This document shows, piece after piece, positions 1 to 10,250 of a stretch of 64,000 bases of DNA. The position numbers were made by a program, and so were the translations under genes. Numbering within the stretch: the first letter of the stretch is position 1; the number at the start of each line of letters is the position of its first letter. This DNA comes from Athripsodes cinereus (taxonomy: Eukaryota > Arthropoda > Insecta > Trichoptera > Leptoceridae), in the NCBI GenBank assembly GCA_947579605.1, contig OX388313.1, forward strand, positions 26,973,214-27,037,213, in the 5' to 3' direction. A model generated the notes under the pieces. It was not told where the DNA came from. It was given only the letters and a program-made list of their open reading frames with translations, and ran no database searches.

Positions 1-1320
1 ATTTTTGCAAAACAAAATCCATTAGATTTAATATTTTAACAACATTGTGACATTTTCCTGATCGACGAGTGATGACGTCCAAGGAAATTGTACATTAACA
101 TATTTCAATATTTATTTAATACTTTGATGGCTTAATTTGCCTCTATTAGAGATAAATACATAAATAAAATCTTATCATAATAATATTAAGTTGTTCATAT
201 AATAACCTGATAATTATAGCTTGTAAGATGCATGATAATTTCATATGTTTTATATATTAAAGTGTATACATACACAGCGATTGTACATTTTCCTATAGAC
301 AAGTGATGATGTCATAGGAAAATGCAATCAAATATTTGCTTACATGTTATAAAAGAAAATTGCAATCTCTAGTCATTATGCTCTATACAATTTAAGTTTA
401 AAAAAAAAAAAAAAAATATTTCATAGTCTGATAAGACATTTTTTTTAAAAAAAGGAAATTCATATTCATATAAAGCATTATAAATTCATCCATCGAGCCA
501 TAGCATCATTTAGTTAGGTAGAGCTGAATAATAACAGCACACTAATTTGATCTTGGTTTTCAGGTTACACGGAGCCCTTAAGTGATGAGAGATGAGTCAC
601 GGGGTTGTGTCAACTAGGGATGAGAGCTTCAAGAAAAATTTTTTCAAATATATAATAGAACTAACAACATAGAATATAGAGTTTATTGTAAAGGTGGATA
701 TGCAAGCAATACGCGAGAAATGACAATATCTTGGGAATGAGGCTGAACCTTCATTCTTAACAGAAGGAGGGAAGGTATGTAGCGGAGCTACATTTCTATG
801 GTCCCGGGTGTGCATCGACCTTAAGATAATGATAAGCGAAATCCGCGAGTCGCTATTCGTTGATTAGATAATTGTTACATTATCAGATAGGGCTCGTGGG
901 TTGGAGGTCGGTGAACACCCGAGCCTCGACACTCTTTCGCCTGCTACTGGACGATCAACATCACGCCAACCTCGCGCTTCTTGCTTGCATATTCAACCCA
1001 CACGTGAGTGAAAATCACATAATTAGTGTAAAATCAAATACATCTAACTAACCCGTAGGGATTTAATAATTGTCGTAGTCAAAGTAAATTTAATAAATCT
1101 ATTTTACACTTCTAACTAGAAGATAACATCTTTCATTTAATTAATTTTCTTATTCACTTTACAAATTTGAACATAGCAAATATTACTTATTAAATGTAAG
1201 TAATTAATTTATATCGCCAGGTGAGATGTTTATTCATATTCCTTCATAGGAGTCGGATACGTCTTAAAATAAATAATACATTTTAATATTTCATACACCT
1301 TATTAACCTGCGATAGTACA
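1..1320. other. AT-rich DNA, no gene seen
   Basis: No coding exon, RNA gene or complete transposon was recognised. Two related hairpin-like segments lie at 51-90 and 286-324 (separate entry). The part from about 820 to 1010 is less AT-rich than its surroundings, but it contains no open frame or motif that I could name. Confidence 0.6.
51..324. repeat. Two copies of a short hairpin-forming repeat
   Basis: Positions 286-324 form a near-perfect hairpin. The left arm CATTTTCCTAT and right arm ATAGGAAAATG flank GAC...GTC and a loop containing AGTGATGAT. Positions 51-90 carry a degenerate relative with the same CATTTTCCT start, GAC(G/A)AGTGATGA centre and AAGGAAA end. They could be remnants of a small fold-back element. 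No target-site duplication was identified. Confidence 0.5.
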
Positions 1321-1324
1321 TCCA

Positions 1325-1450
1325 CCCTATCACGCCGCATCTCTTGCGGGGTAGATGAAAAGTGTCGTGCAAAACTTACTCATAATCTTGCACACATTTT
1401 TCGCTTCTGTAATTTTCAAGTAATTCCTCATGCATGCTCTTTCCTTTATT
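1325..1450 (-). mobile_element. Diverged D-type LINE 3' fragment
   Basis: Read on the minus strand, this contains TGCATGAGGAATTACTTG followed by a GAAGCGAAAAATGTGTGCAAG-like stretch. It ends in TACCCCGCAAGAGATGCGGCGTGAT. These match in order the three landmarks of D fragments: TGTATGAGGAACTG, GAAGCGAAAGAAGTATG and TACCCCACTTGGGATACGGCGTGA. The copy is old, non-coding and 5' truncated. Confidence 0.5.
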
Positions 1451-1510
1451 ATTCTCATCACGTGTCCTTTCTGTAAAATATGGTCAAATATTCTTTCCAA
1501 ACAAAAAAAT

Positions 1511-1740
1511 ATCCCGTGGAGTATCTGTTTAAGACTAAATCTCCCAATCGTTTTTGTAAGTTTCTTGGTGTCCTCCTCAAGAATAAGACAATTAACATCT
1601 ATAATTCAGCGATGAGGAATGCCACCCATGATGGGTCACATGCAACATCGCTGAATGTCTTTTCTTTTTTCCAACTAACATGTATATTACAAGCAGTTGG
1701 TCCGCTAGCTACCCCACTTGTGGGATATGTCGTGATAGAA
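1511..1740 (+). mobile_element. C element, near full length
   Basis: Runs from ATCCCGTGGAG through GTAAGTTTCTTGGTGTCC, TTCAGCGATGAGGAATGCC and TTGGTCCGCTAGCTACCCC to the terminal CACTTGTGGGATATGTCGTGAT. This is the landmark order shared by all long C copies in the window. No tRNA, 5S or 7SL head was recognised. The element has no reading frame and behaves like a SINE, with 5'-truncated copies and variable short tails. A partial internal duplication around ACATCGCTGAATGTC is seen. Confidence 0.75.
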
Positions 1741-2065
1741 ACAGTACCCAAAACTCCTATCGAACAATCTTTGTATCTATCACGTTAATCATCCAGTGAA
1801 ATGTTGATACATAAGCATGCTTTTTAAATAAATCAAAGTAATTTGCATTAAGTGCTGTTCTGTATGTTCTATACTGCTGAAACATTAAGCAAGGATTGCA
1901 ATTTCAGCAACCAGCAGCAGTTCAGTGTTAGTGCTACTAATGCTGTCACCGTGACAAGACAATCTTTAGAAATAGTTGTAACAACAGTATCTACAACTTT
2001 ACACCACGAAGCATACCTAGTGATAAAGCATCAAAATACAATGAGTCTTAGCTTACTTCCCATGC

Positions 2066-2315
2066 AGTCTACGGAATGCACAGGTAACGCTCTTGGTCAC
2101 GAGGTCCCGAATTCAATTCCCGGTCAGGGCAAAATGAAAAATGTCCTTTTTCAAAATGGTCATGGATCTGCGTATTACATGTATATACATATATTTGGTG
2201 GATTGTATATGCATATCGTCGCGTTAATATCCATTGTACAAGATTCATATCGTATTTTGGGACTAGCTCGATTTGTGTAAATTGCACATATTTGTGATTT
2301 GTGTGTGTATGTTAT
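2066..2315 (+). mobile_element. A-family tRNA-derived SINE
   Basis: The tRNA-like head has a degenerate box B (GAATTCAATTCCCGG). It is followed by CAGGGCAAAATGAAAAATG, a unique body, and the 3' segment GGGACTAGCTCGATTTGTG. Three other copies in this window share the body and 3' end (6613, 42018 and 52058). This copy is diverged in the box A region, so it is probably not transcribed today. Confidence 0.75.
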
Positions 2316-2904
2316 TTTTGGTAATTTTTTTAATGTCCTTAAAAACAATAAACACAGCTCATTTTTATGACACATAGAGGACGACTTGTATGTTCATAAT
2401 AAGTCCACCGAAAACTCTACTTAAAAAAACTTCTTTTTTAAGAAAAAATCATTCCCCTGTATACATGTATTTTAGTTTTAATATGTATAAGGCTTAGGTC
2501 ATGAATATCTATAAATAAATAAATAAAAATAAATATGTAAAAAGGTGTGATGGTTGGTATAGATAGACAGATAGGTGAACTTAGTACATATTATGAAGTC
2601 ATATTTTTATTATTTTTTCACGAAAATGGAACCTAGAGATTCGTGAATAAGATGGTCAATTTCTTTGACAGATTGCTATGCCTTGAAATTCGTAAAAATT
2701 AAGGCAGCACACAGGTAGGTATTCTAACATGGACAGAGTTTTTCGTATAAGACTTGTAAGACTGAACCTCGTTCGTATCCAAAAATACTAGGGAAAAAAG
2801 TATCTAAAAGAAACTTCTAAAATACTTTTTCCTCTTTCCTGCTCCTCCAATAATCCTTTTTCCTTCCTTTAAGAATTTCTTTATATGAAAGTTGCATAAA
2901 AATT

Positions 2905-3046
2905 GGATTAGTTGAAAGAAATCGCGCCTCTGCAATAAACTCGCCCTCTGTATATTGATTGTATGATTGTCTTTGTTTTAAATGTATTTTTGTGTGAATT
3001 TGCTTGTTATCAATGCACAGTAAAGAATAAATAAATAAATAAAATA
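2905..3046 (+). mobile_element. G-family LINE-like 3' end
   Basis: Contains ATCGCGCCTCTGCAATAAAC then TCGCCCTCTG, and ends ATGCACAGTAAAGAATAAAT followed by a short (AAAT)n tail. The same order recurs at 17445 (minus), 38747, 38992 (minus) and 42505 (minus). It looks like the 3' untranslated end of a non-LTR retrotransposon with its own AATAAA-type tail. The clade is not determined. Confidence 0.6.
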
Positions 3047-3710
3047 TCCGGGAGTGAATTGGGATGATAGATGTTCTGGATTTTATTGGATGATAAAAGT
3101 TCAGAGTTTGTATTTTTTTTGGGAGCGCTATGATTGTTTTATCTAGACAGCTATAATTATCTGGATATTTCAAAATGTTTGGTACGTTCAGCATTAGCTA
3201 TTTCATTTTTGGGAATTATTGTGATCGTATAAATACAACTCCTAAATTCTGTAAAAATCAAAAGCGATGAAAAACATTTTATGATTCAATATTCATTGCA
3301 AATCTGAATGAAGAAACACAAAACGAATTGTCATATATCGAAGTTGCATTGATCAATTACAATAATAAATGTATGAGCATGTATGCGAGCACAGTTGTAC
3401 CTCGCGTTACGACAGAAGCGACACCATCAGCTGAGTGTAGCGGGACACATCCAGCAAAAGATACAAGGCGTTATTCATGATCATATAATCCCTTTAATGA
3501 GATGGAAACTTCATGAATAAACATCGAGATTTTAAAGATTATTAAAATTCCTGTTTTCTGCAAAAGCGAGTTTGCACAATCTGTTGATTATGTAGATGAG
3601 ACACCTCTTGAGTAAGATTGTTAAGATTGTTAATGGAGATTTTAGTGTTATTATAAAAAAAAATTTAATAGTTTTAGTTTTTAATCAAAATAGTGTTGTG
3701 TTAGATATGG

Positions 3711-3932
3711 CTGAAAGAAGTAGTTGGAAGAAGCGCGAGCGTCCGAAAACTTTGTGGCTTAATCAAGTAGATCAAATTCACAAGGACAGCCGTGTGTTGA
3801 GTAAGAGAAATCAGAGGTTGCATGAATGTAGAGGAGGCGAAGGAAGTATGAAAGGACTGATCTATATGGAGTTCGATTCTCCCTGCCTACTCCACTTGGG
3901 ATACGGCGTGATAAATAAATAGATAGATAGGT
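3711..3932 (+). mobile_element. D-type LINE C-terminal and 3' fragment
   Basis: The translation is interrupted but recognisable: KKRERPKTLWLNQVDQIHKD, then SRVLSKRNQRLH. This resembles the C-terminal tail found in many RTE-like endonuclease/reverse transcriptases (GRPRxxWxDxV). It continues through ATCTATATGGAGTTC to CTACTCCACTTGGGATACGGCGTGAT and a (GATA)n tail. The copy is severely 5' truncated and dead. Confidence 0.7.
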
Positions 3933-3958
3933 GATTGTATGGCAGTTTGGTGAAAACT

Positions 3959-4013
3959 TCTTCTTCTTCTTCTCCTTGGCCAATTATAAGTCCCACATGG
4001 TGGTGGGGTCTGC
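3959..4013 (-). mobile_element. 55-bp LINE 3'-end insertion with target duplication
   Basis: On the minus strand this is a short unique piece ending in (GAA)n. It is flanked by direct copies of CAGTTTGGTGAAAACT, at 3943-3958 and 4014-4029. The 16-bp target duplication plus the tandem tail is the signature of target-primed reverse transcription that stopped almost at once. Confidence 0.75.
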
Positions 4014-4073
4014 CAGTTTGGTGAAAACTATTATTGTGAAAAAGATTTCAAAATAAGCTTTTAATAATCAGTA

Positions 4074-4260
4074 GGCCTAGTCAAAACACATTTAAGCGTT
4101 AAGTTTTCGTTTCGTTTTCGTTCAAACAAGACGAGGTTGCGAGAACGCGTCAATTTTCGGAGTTACTTGTGTATTTTAGCTCCGAAAATTGACGCGTTCT
4201 CGCAACGTCGTCCGCGTTTGAACGAAAACGTACAACGCTTAAATGTGTTTTGACTAGGCC
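4074..4260. repeat. 187-bp fold-back MITE
   Basis: The two ends are reverse complements: GGCCTAGTCAAAACACATTT on the left and its complement ending GACTAGGCC on the right. The inner arms also pair (GTTGCGAGAACGCGTCAATT with the matching stretch near 4180-4206). The element is almost one long palindrome with a small asymmetric loop near 4160. It has no coding capacity. The superfamily cannot be assigned from the termini alone. Confidence 0.8.
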
Positions 4261-4951
4261 CACAGATGTTTATTGTCAGTAAATGTTAATTAAATGGTTA
4301 AACAAGAATTTAAAAATTACAATTTTCTCATTTCCACTCACCCAGGTACCACCACAAGCAATTAACTTAAAAATTAAAAACTTTAGTTATAAAATATCTC
4401 CTTGTAGGAATCTCTATACATACTTACATATTATAATAATGATGATCGCTTTTAATTTTGTACAAAATCAAACATTACGAAAATTCAGTTAAGATGAACA
4501 CCGTATCAAAAAAAGCATCGCCAGAATATTGGTCCAACAATATTTCGATGTTTTTGTAAAGATTTCGATAATACATTCAACATCTCAAATTTCATTCTTA
4601 GTTGGGTGTTGGTAAATAATACAGAACCGTCATATTATTACTGCAAACATACACATACATAAACATATTATTATATCGTATCATCAGTGAAAAGATTTCC
4701 AAGTTTCATAAGATAAATTACCACTTGCACTAATGTAATTTAAGTAAAAGTTATAGAGGTTTTATTGTAGCAGTGAGCTTGGTAAAGTGCTCCAAGACTT
4801 TCAGGGTAGTCGCCCTTGTAACAAATTCATATAATACTTTATAAAATGTTTCCTGGTTCATTTAACATATTAAAATTTATTTGAATTTATATTTGGTGCC
4901 CTTCAGTTAAATATTATATGTTCATTTTGAATATAATATTATTATTTTATA
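4261..4951. other. AT-rich DNA, nothing recognised
   Basis: No exon, RNA gene or repeat family seen elsewhere in the window was recognised here. A/T homopolymers and short ATAATA words dominate. Confidence 0.5.
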
Positions 4952-5192
4952 CTGTACCTGAGAGCCATTTAGTCTTAAGTACTAAAATGCCATTTTCAAA
5001 TTCAATTTTTTAATCGAAAAAATCGCAACATTTTACTAGTAATAAGCTTAGAAAGTATATACAGCTTATTACATAGACCCAGGACCTATAGATCGCATTT
5101 CTGACTCACGACTGTTGTGTTATTTCCGCTTTTTTGTAAATTTGCCATTTTTGTCAAAAATGCACTTGAATCCTAATGGCTCTCAGGCACAG
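4952..5192. mobile_element. 241-bp terminal-inverted-repeat MITE
   Basis: The left end CTGTACCTGAGAGCCATTTA and the right end, read on the other strand as CTGTGCCTGAGAGCCATTAG, match at about 18 of 20 positions. The interior is AT-rich and non-coding. No convincing target duplication was found, so class II origin is inferred from the inverted ends only. Confidence 0.65.
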
Positions 5193-5604
5193 AATAAAAA
5201 TCACAGAAGTTTGCAGATTTATTAAATATTTTAATTTTGTGCTGATTTTAGTACATAGCTAAATATTAAATTTTCGATTCCAATTTCGAAGTTGTGTAAT
5301 TTACATCATCAGGTGTTAATTAAAACTACAATTAGCTTGAAGTAACATAAAATTTGAGAATGTAATGATACACAATCAGTTGTTTAAAACTGCAGTTTCA
5401 ATGGAGTGGATGTTAATTATAATTATGAAGTTTAGTTTCTAGGAGATTATTTCACTTTAATGAATTATGTAATTAATCAATTTATTATTTTACCCTTCGA
5501 AGGTTTTTTTAATGTGTATAAATCTCCTAGGATATTTAAAATTCATCTGATAAAAATTTATGAGTTAGGTTCTCGTTAGGTGATAAATATCAACTTCTGC
5601 AGTT

Positions 5605-5804
5605 GATATTAGAAGGCAAGATTGAGGGACGTCGCGGAGTAGGAAGGAGGCAGATGTCGTGGGTGCGGAATATACGGCAATGGACCGGAATAACACGGAT
5701 GGGAGAACTGTCTGGGTCCGCACAGCACGAGACAGAGAGGCATTTTCCAGAGTGATCGCCAACGTCGGGGGGACCTGATACGGCACTGATAGAAGAAGAA
5801 GAAG
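5605..5804 (+). mobile_element. E-family LINE C-terminal fragment
   Basis: The frame reads GKIEGRRGVGRRQMSWVRNI, then RQWTGITRMGELSGSAQ. After a frame change it reaches the words for VIANVGGT* and ends CACTGATAG followed by (AAG)n. This is the usual last segment of an RTE-like reverse transcriptase. A second copy of the same 3' end lies on the minus strand at 43863, where a hAT element has split it. Confidence 0.7.
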
Positions 5805-6199
5805 GTTCTCAATACTTAATGAATTCATACAATAGATATACATAATATGATCTGAAGATTATGACATTCATTTTGTTTGAAGCTAAAGTTCTACAGAGCT
5901 TTAGCTCCAAACACATTCTTATAAGAACTTGTAAGAAACTAATAAGAACTTCTAAGAATTCTTATAAGAACTGTTAAACTTCTAAGCCTTTGCCAACTAA
6001 CACCTCTGAATGCTTGAATGGTTCGAAACTTCGAATAAACGTTTTCTCTCTCTGTATTCCTCCGTTTTTTTTTTGTTAATAATGTGATTTCATCCTTTTC
6101 AATTTACAATTTTAATTTTCTGATTATTCATTACTAGATTTATCTGAATTTATCTGATTTTTCTTAATTTGATAGATTAATCTGATTTGGTAAAACGTT

Positions 6200-6559
6200 G
6201 CGTGATAGAGTGAGGATTGAGGATACTAGAAGAATGAGTGGATGCAAGAGGAGTGTTGTGGATAGAGTACGTGTAAAAAAATTAAAATGCATGGAAGAGG
6301 AAAGAATGACAAAGAGAATAATACTTGTCTGAAAGGAGAGGTGTGAGGAAGCGCGGGCGTCCGAGAACTACGTGGAGAAATTGTATGAATGTAGGAGAAG
6401 CGAAAGAAGTATGTAAGGACAGATCTATATGGCGTTCCATTCTCTTTGCGCCCTTGAGATGGTCACGGATCATTAAACGGCGCCAAATATAAATTGTCTT
6501 TATTATTATTATTATTATATTACCCCACATGGGATACGGCGTGAGGGAATAATATAGCA
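6200..6559 (+). mobile_element. D-type LINE fragment interrupted by a small insertion
   Basis: Starts GTGATAGAGTGAGG and carries RGVRKRGRPRTTWR-like sequence (about 6340-6380), then GAAGCGAAAGAAGTATGTAA. It ends TACCCCACATGGGATACGGC plus GTGAGGGAATAATATAGC. A 71-bp foreign piece splits the conserved end between CTCTTTGC and TACCCC. Compared with the 34845 copy, a block encoding DQILKDGRVLSKK is deleted. Confidence 0.7.
6450..6520 (+). mobile_element. 71-bp LINE-tail insertion inside D copy
   Basis: GCCCTTGAGATGG...AAACGGCGCC...TTGTCTTT followed by (ATT)n interrupts the otherwise conserved D end. A diverged relative lies on the minus strand at 8171-8262. The tandem tail and extreme shortness point to a 5'-truncated non-LTR insertion of a family not otherwise seen here. 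Confidence 0.6.
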
Positions 6560-6612
6560 ATAGTATTTATTTGAAAATACTATTGTTTTCATCTTAATTA
6601 AATAATAAATTG

Positions 6613-6867
6613 AATAACATAACATAACATAACATGCATAGACAATTCACACAGATCGAGCTAGTCCCAAACTAAGATTGAATCTTGTATTATGGGTACT
6701 AACTCGACGATATACATATATACAATGCTCCAAACACATATACATGTAACACCCAGGCCCAGGACAATTTGAAAAAGGTCATTCCTCAATCTGCCCTGGC
6801 CGGGAATCGAACCCGGGACCTAGTGACTCAAAGGCAAGAGCGTTACCTCTACGCCACATCGGCCGCC
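6613..6867 (-). mobile_element. A-family tRNA-derived SINE, best-preserved copy
   Basis: On the minus strand the head begins GGCGGCCGATGTGGCGTAGA. It shows box A TGGCGTAGAGG and box B GGGTTCGATTCCC, then CCAGGGCAGATTGAGGAATG. The 3' end reads AGCTCGATCTGTGTGAATTG and is followed by (TTATG)n. Both internal pol III promoter boxes look intact. The tandem tail rather than poly(A) suggests mobilisation by a LINE with tail-repeat priming. Confidence 0.8.
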
Positions 6868-7292
6868 TTAACTATTATAGCAGTATAACTATTATACTGT
6901 TTGCTTACATATTTTGTATTATACGTATGTAAATGCGAATATTTTCATTCGTATGATAGTGGTTTACAAAGCAAATGAATAACCACTAAATGCACAAATG
7001 TATACTTACCTAAAATGCTTTTGTTTTCGCAGGATGCCATTTTGTTTCCTTCATAAAATGTCCACCGCACAGAAGTACCTACATTAATACTAGTGCAATC
7101 TACCCAAGTTTCTTTAATGTTAAAATGTATCGTAAGAATTGATATTTTTAATGACACTATACGATGCTATATTATCAACATCGTGTTCAAAAACTTCAAA
7201 ATATATTTATTGTTTCGAATATTTTCACTATATATTTTTTTATACTCTGGATTGAACACAATGACGGTTCCAATCTGACAGCCAGTGTCAAT

Positions 7293-7453
7293 TTTATTTA
7301 AAAAAAATATATATCTGGGTTTTGTTATCAATTCAAATACAACCTTATACACCTTTCACAATAAGCTAAAAGCTTGTGTCGTGAAAGGGGAGTTTGCCGG
7401 CACCCGGGATCGAACCGCGGACCCCTTGGTCACTAGGCCGAGACTCTACCCCT
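7293..7453 (-). mobile_element. B-family SINE, 5' truncated
   Basis: On the minus strand it has the tRNA-like box B region GGTTCGATCCCGGGTGCCGG. The B body follows (AAACTCCCCTTTCACGACAC, then AAGCTTTTAGCTTATTGTG) and the end GTTTGATAACAAAACCCAGA before an A-rich tail. The first part of the tRNA head present in the 33878 and 46289 copies is missing. Confidence 0.75.
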
Positions 7454-7933
7454 AAATAATATCTACCAGGACAATTACAGCATCATTAAACAGTACACAA
7501 AAATGGTTTGAAAGGACAAGTGAGAAAGGTATCACAATGTGCAGGCAATAGCTATAGGCTATTCACTTTCTGTGTGTGTGTGTACACTCTGGATAATCAT
7601 GAACAACGTATACCAATTACGTCTATCCTTATCACGATCACAATTTCACTAATTATTAAGAAAAATGCTTTGCAAACAACAAGTGTTTATTTCCGGAAAA
7701 AATCGGATACCCACTCTTTCCCTTTTAAAAGCAGGTATTTTTTCTCATCAGGAATAATTTATCACGTCATTCTAATATATTCAATTTAGTAATCAGCCAA
7801 ATTAATTAAGGGTTTCTTATGACGTGCTAGGCAGTTTTATCTCCAGGGTCGTGGGGTCACAATCGGAATGAATAAAATAAAAGTTGATCCTCAAATATCT
7901 TTTGATTGTCACGAAGAGGATGACTTGGATATC

Positions 7934-8109
7934 TATTTTTTAAAGATATATCTTGGTTTTGTTATAAACCCAAATACAACCTTATACACCTTTCACACTA
8001 AGCTAAAAGTTTGTGCCGTGAAAGGGGAATTTGCCGGCACCTCGGATCGAACCACGGACCCCTTGTTCCGGAGGCCGAGACTCTACCCCCAGGCTACCGA
8101 CGAACTCAA
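7934..8109 (-). mobile_element. B-family SINE, full head
   Basis: Minus-strand order: GAGTTCGTCGGTAGCCTGGG (box A region), GGTTCGATCCGAGGTGCCGG (box B region), the B body, then AACAAAACCAAGATATATCT. It ends in an A-rich tail. Point differences from the 33878 copy show it is not a recent insertion. Confidence 0.75.
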
Positions 8110-8170
8110 AACTCAACTATTATATGCAGTTTGTCTAGTGAATACCCCATTTGTGCGATATGTATAAATT

Positions 8171-8262
8171 GATAACGATGATGATGACGATGATTCTGGA
8201 TGATTTTATTTTGACGCCGTTTAACAGTCCCTATACCGTCTCAAGGGCGCCAGTGAAGAGTT
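8171..8262 (-). mobile_element. Relative of the 6450 insertion
   Basis: The minus strand contains GGCGCCCTTGAGACGG...TGTTAAACGGCGTC and then a GAT/CAT-rich tail. This matches the core of the 71-bp insertion at 6450 with a longer spacer. It is short and non-coding. Confidence 0.5.
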
Positions 8263-8673
8263 CAGTTTTTAATTTGCTTCTGAAGCTGGTGACAATAATA
8301 TAGGCAGATATAACAACGACTATCTATTTATGGAAATTATATTTTCACCTTGTTGCTTAGTTCATTGTTTTCAAAAAAATATTATGTACAAACAAACAGT
8401 AGGTACTATTTAATTAAATATAATTTCTCGAGAATAATAAAAAAGTAAATTGGTCTAAGAGACGATAGACAAAAATTTATTTTTCTATTGTAGAATTTAA
8501 ATTGAATTTCAGCTGAACAAAAAATGCAACTGAAAAAGTTTAATTAAAACCTTGATGGCTTCGTCGGACTTAAATAATTAAGTGGATATTATTGTTTTAT
8601 TTAGATCGAATGTAAAAACTTTCAAAGGCAGTTTTGGGAACCATTTCACGAACAAAATTTCGTATTATTTGTA

Positions 8674-8806
8674 AGAGGTATGCCACCCATCTTGAATGTC
8701 TTAACATTTGTTGACACGGAACGGACGGCTTGCATATTTATGGAGTGCAGCTGGTCTGCTGGCTACCCCGCTTGTGGGAGTAGCCGTGATGAGATGAATG
8801 GATGGA
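8674..8806 (+). mobile_element. C element, 3' half
   Basis: Begins at GAGGTATGCCACCCATC, contains CTGGTCTGCTGGCTACCCC, and ends in CGCTTGTGGGAGTAGCCGTG with a (GATG)n tail. A second C fragment in the opposite orientation starts 22 bp further on, so the pair could fold into a hairpin. Confidence 0.75.
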
Positions 8807-8828
8807 TACTTCGTAATAATATATAGAT

Positions 8829-8912
8829 ACTATCCATCATGTTATATGCCACAAGTGGGGTAGCCAGCAGACTAACTGAATGTAATAAACATGCAGGTCA
8901 TCCTCGTTATTA
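8829..8912 (-). mobile_element. C element, 3' end, inverted
   Basis: On the minus strand it ends TAGTCTGCTGGCTACCCC then ACTTGTGGCATATAACATGA. It is truncated upstream of the GACCTGCATGTTTATTACA block. Confidence 0.7.
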
Positions 8913-10129
8913 TTAGTAGCTAATCTTTTTTTTTAAGTTTTAAAACTCTCTAGGATTGTTCGTTAGTTGTTATAATGTTTTAACATTTCAATGCAGTTTT
9001 TGCATTGTAATAAATACCCCATCAGTCTCAGCCAGCCAAAAGCATGCTTTGTAAAGCACAATGCAAAGGACATAATGATGGATATAGCGAAAATGAATTA
9101 GCACTTTTAATTCAAAAGTAGTCGGTTCGCTATTAACAATACAAGGTACCTACTTATAATCTATGGAATGTTCTGCATTACACTGGCAACACACTGCATA
9201 AAAATCACATTCTAGTCATCATGGTGTTGCATTAAGGGTTTTCCCACCACATTCCCTTGGATCTTGCAATACCAGTAAGTAGAAGAAAATTTAATCAATT
9301 CGTATTTGAATTTGTTCCTAAATACATTTGTGTTTTTACCTATATCCTTTATAGCTTTAGCAAGACATCAAAAGGAATACTAATGTGCCGAATTTTAAAT
9401 ATCGAATTCCCAATTGAGAATAAAATTGCCATGGTTAATAAATATATTAATATTGTGAGTTTTACATAGAATTTATGTTTATCAAACCATATTGTAATAT
9501 TCTTTTTAATCGTTCAACCAGAGTATAAAAAAACTCTCACTCTTTTCTATGTCTATACATTATCTTAAAAGTCAATTTTGAGTTCTTTTTAAGCGGTAAG
9601 TTCAACCTGAGCCCATTCGCAAGTTTTATTGTCATCAGTTATTACTACATACCTATCAAAGAATTTGTAAAGAGATATACCTTCTTAGGAAGAGAGAAAA
9701 AGTAACGGTTTCAGTTTCGACTTTTTCTGTAAAACTTATATTATTTTCTTTACAACTGATTAATTTCCCCGTCAAAACTGACGAGTTCACTTATTAATCA
9801 TTCATTTAATAATAAATTTCAATACTTCATCTTTCACTTAGCTCCTAGGAGATGGTGTAGTAAAAAGTATAAAATGAAAAACCAGATTTATATTGTAGAA
9901 AGATCATAAATCACGTAACGAGGTGGGAAATCCCAAGTCATTAATATAACCGCCCTTTTTGTACTGCACCATTCACTTTTCACACAAATACTAGTATCTA
10001 TACTCAGCACTCTGAAACTATCTCAAACACATATTTTTACATTATGATTTGAAAGATGTTTACTTTAGAAAACAAGGTTGCCACTAGACTGATAAAAAAA
10101 TGTTGTAGAAAAAATTATTGTCTATGCAA
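8913..10129. other. AT-rich DNA, nothing recognised
   Basis: No family shared with other parts of the window was found. Short open frames (for example 9257-9469) have no recognisable motif and no codon pattern, so they are not reported as genes. Confidence 0.5.
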
Positions 10130-10250
10130 GATGATGATGGTCTTGGCTGCGTATATTTTGAGGATATCCAATGATAGTTGGCCAAAATATCACCGTTTTC
10201 CTTCTGCATAGTTCTTCATAGCATGGACGATCCTTTTTCACAATTAACCG
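10130..10250 (+). mobile_element. F-family LINE fragment, old
   Basis: GATGATGATGG...GATAGTTGGCCAAAA...TTTTTCACAATTAACC matches in order the 5' part of the F fragment at 58300. The following ACCGTTCCTATGACAACGAC block of F is absent. The copy is diverged and non-coding. Confidence 0.4.

Noticed and set aside
597..815. Minus-strand 72-codon frame
   Set aside because: No motif, no splice or promoter context, and ordinary composition. Frames of this length are expected by chance.
1852..2280. Plus-strand 142-codon frame
   Set aside because: Its second half runs through a tRNA-derived SINE (2066-2315), so it is not a host gene.
5918..5985. GAACTTCTAAGAATTC-type repeats as heat-shock elements
   Set aside because: Spacing between GAA and TTC does not fit nGAAnnTTCn. 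It looks like a short degenerate repeat.
6795..6867. Minus-strand tRNA gene
   Set aside because: Box A and B are present, but the sequence continues into a SINE body with a (TTATG)n tail and the anticodon arm does not form properly.
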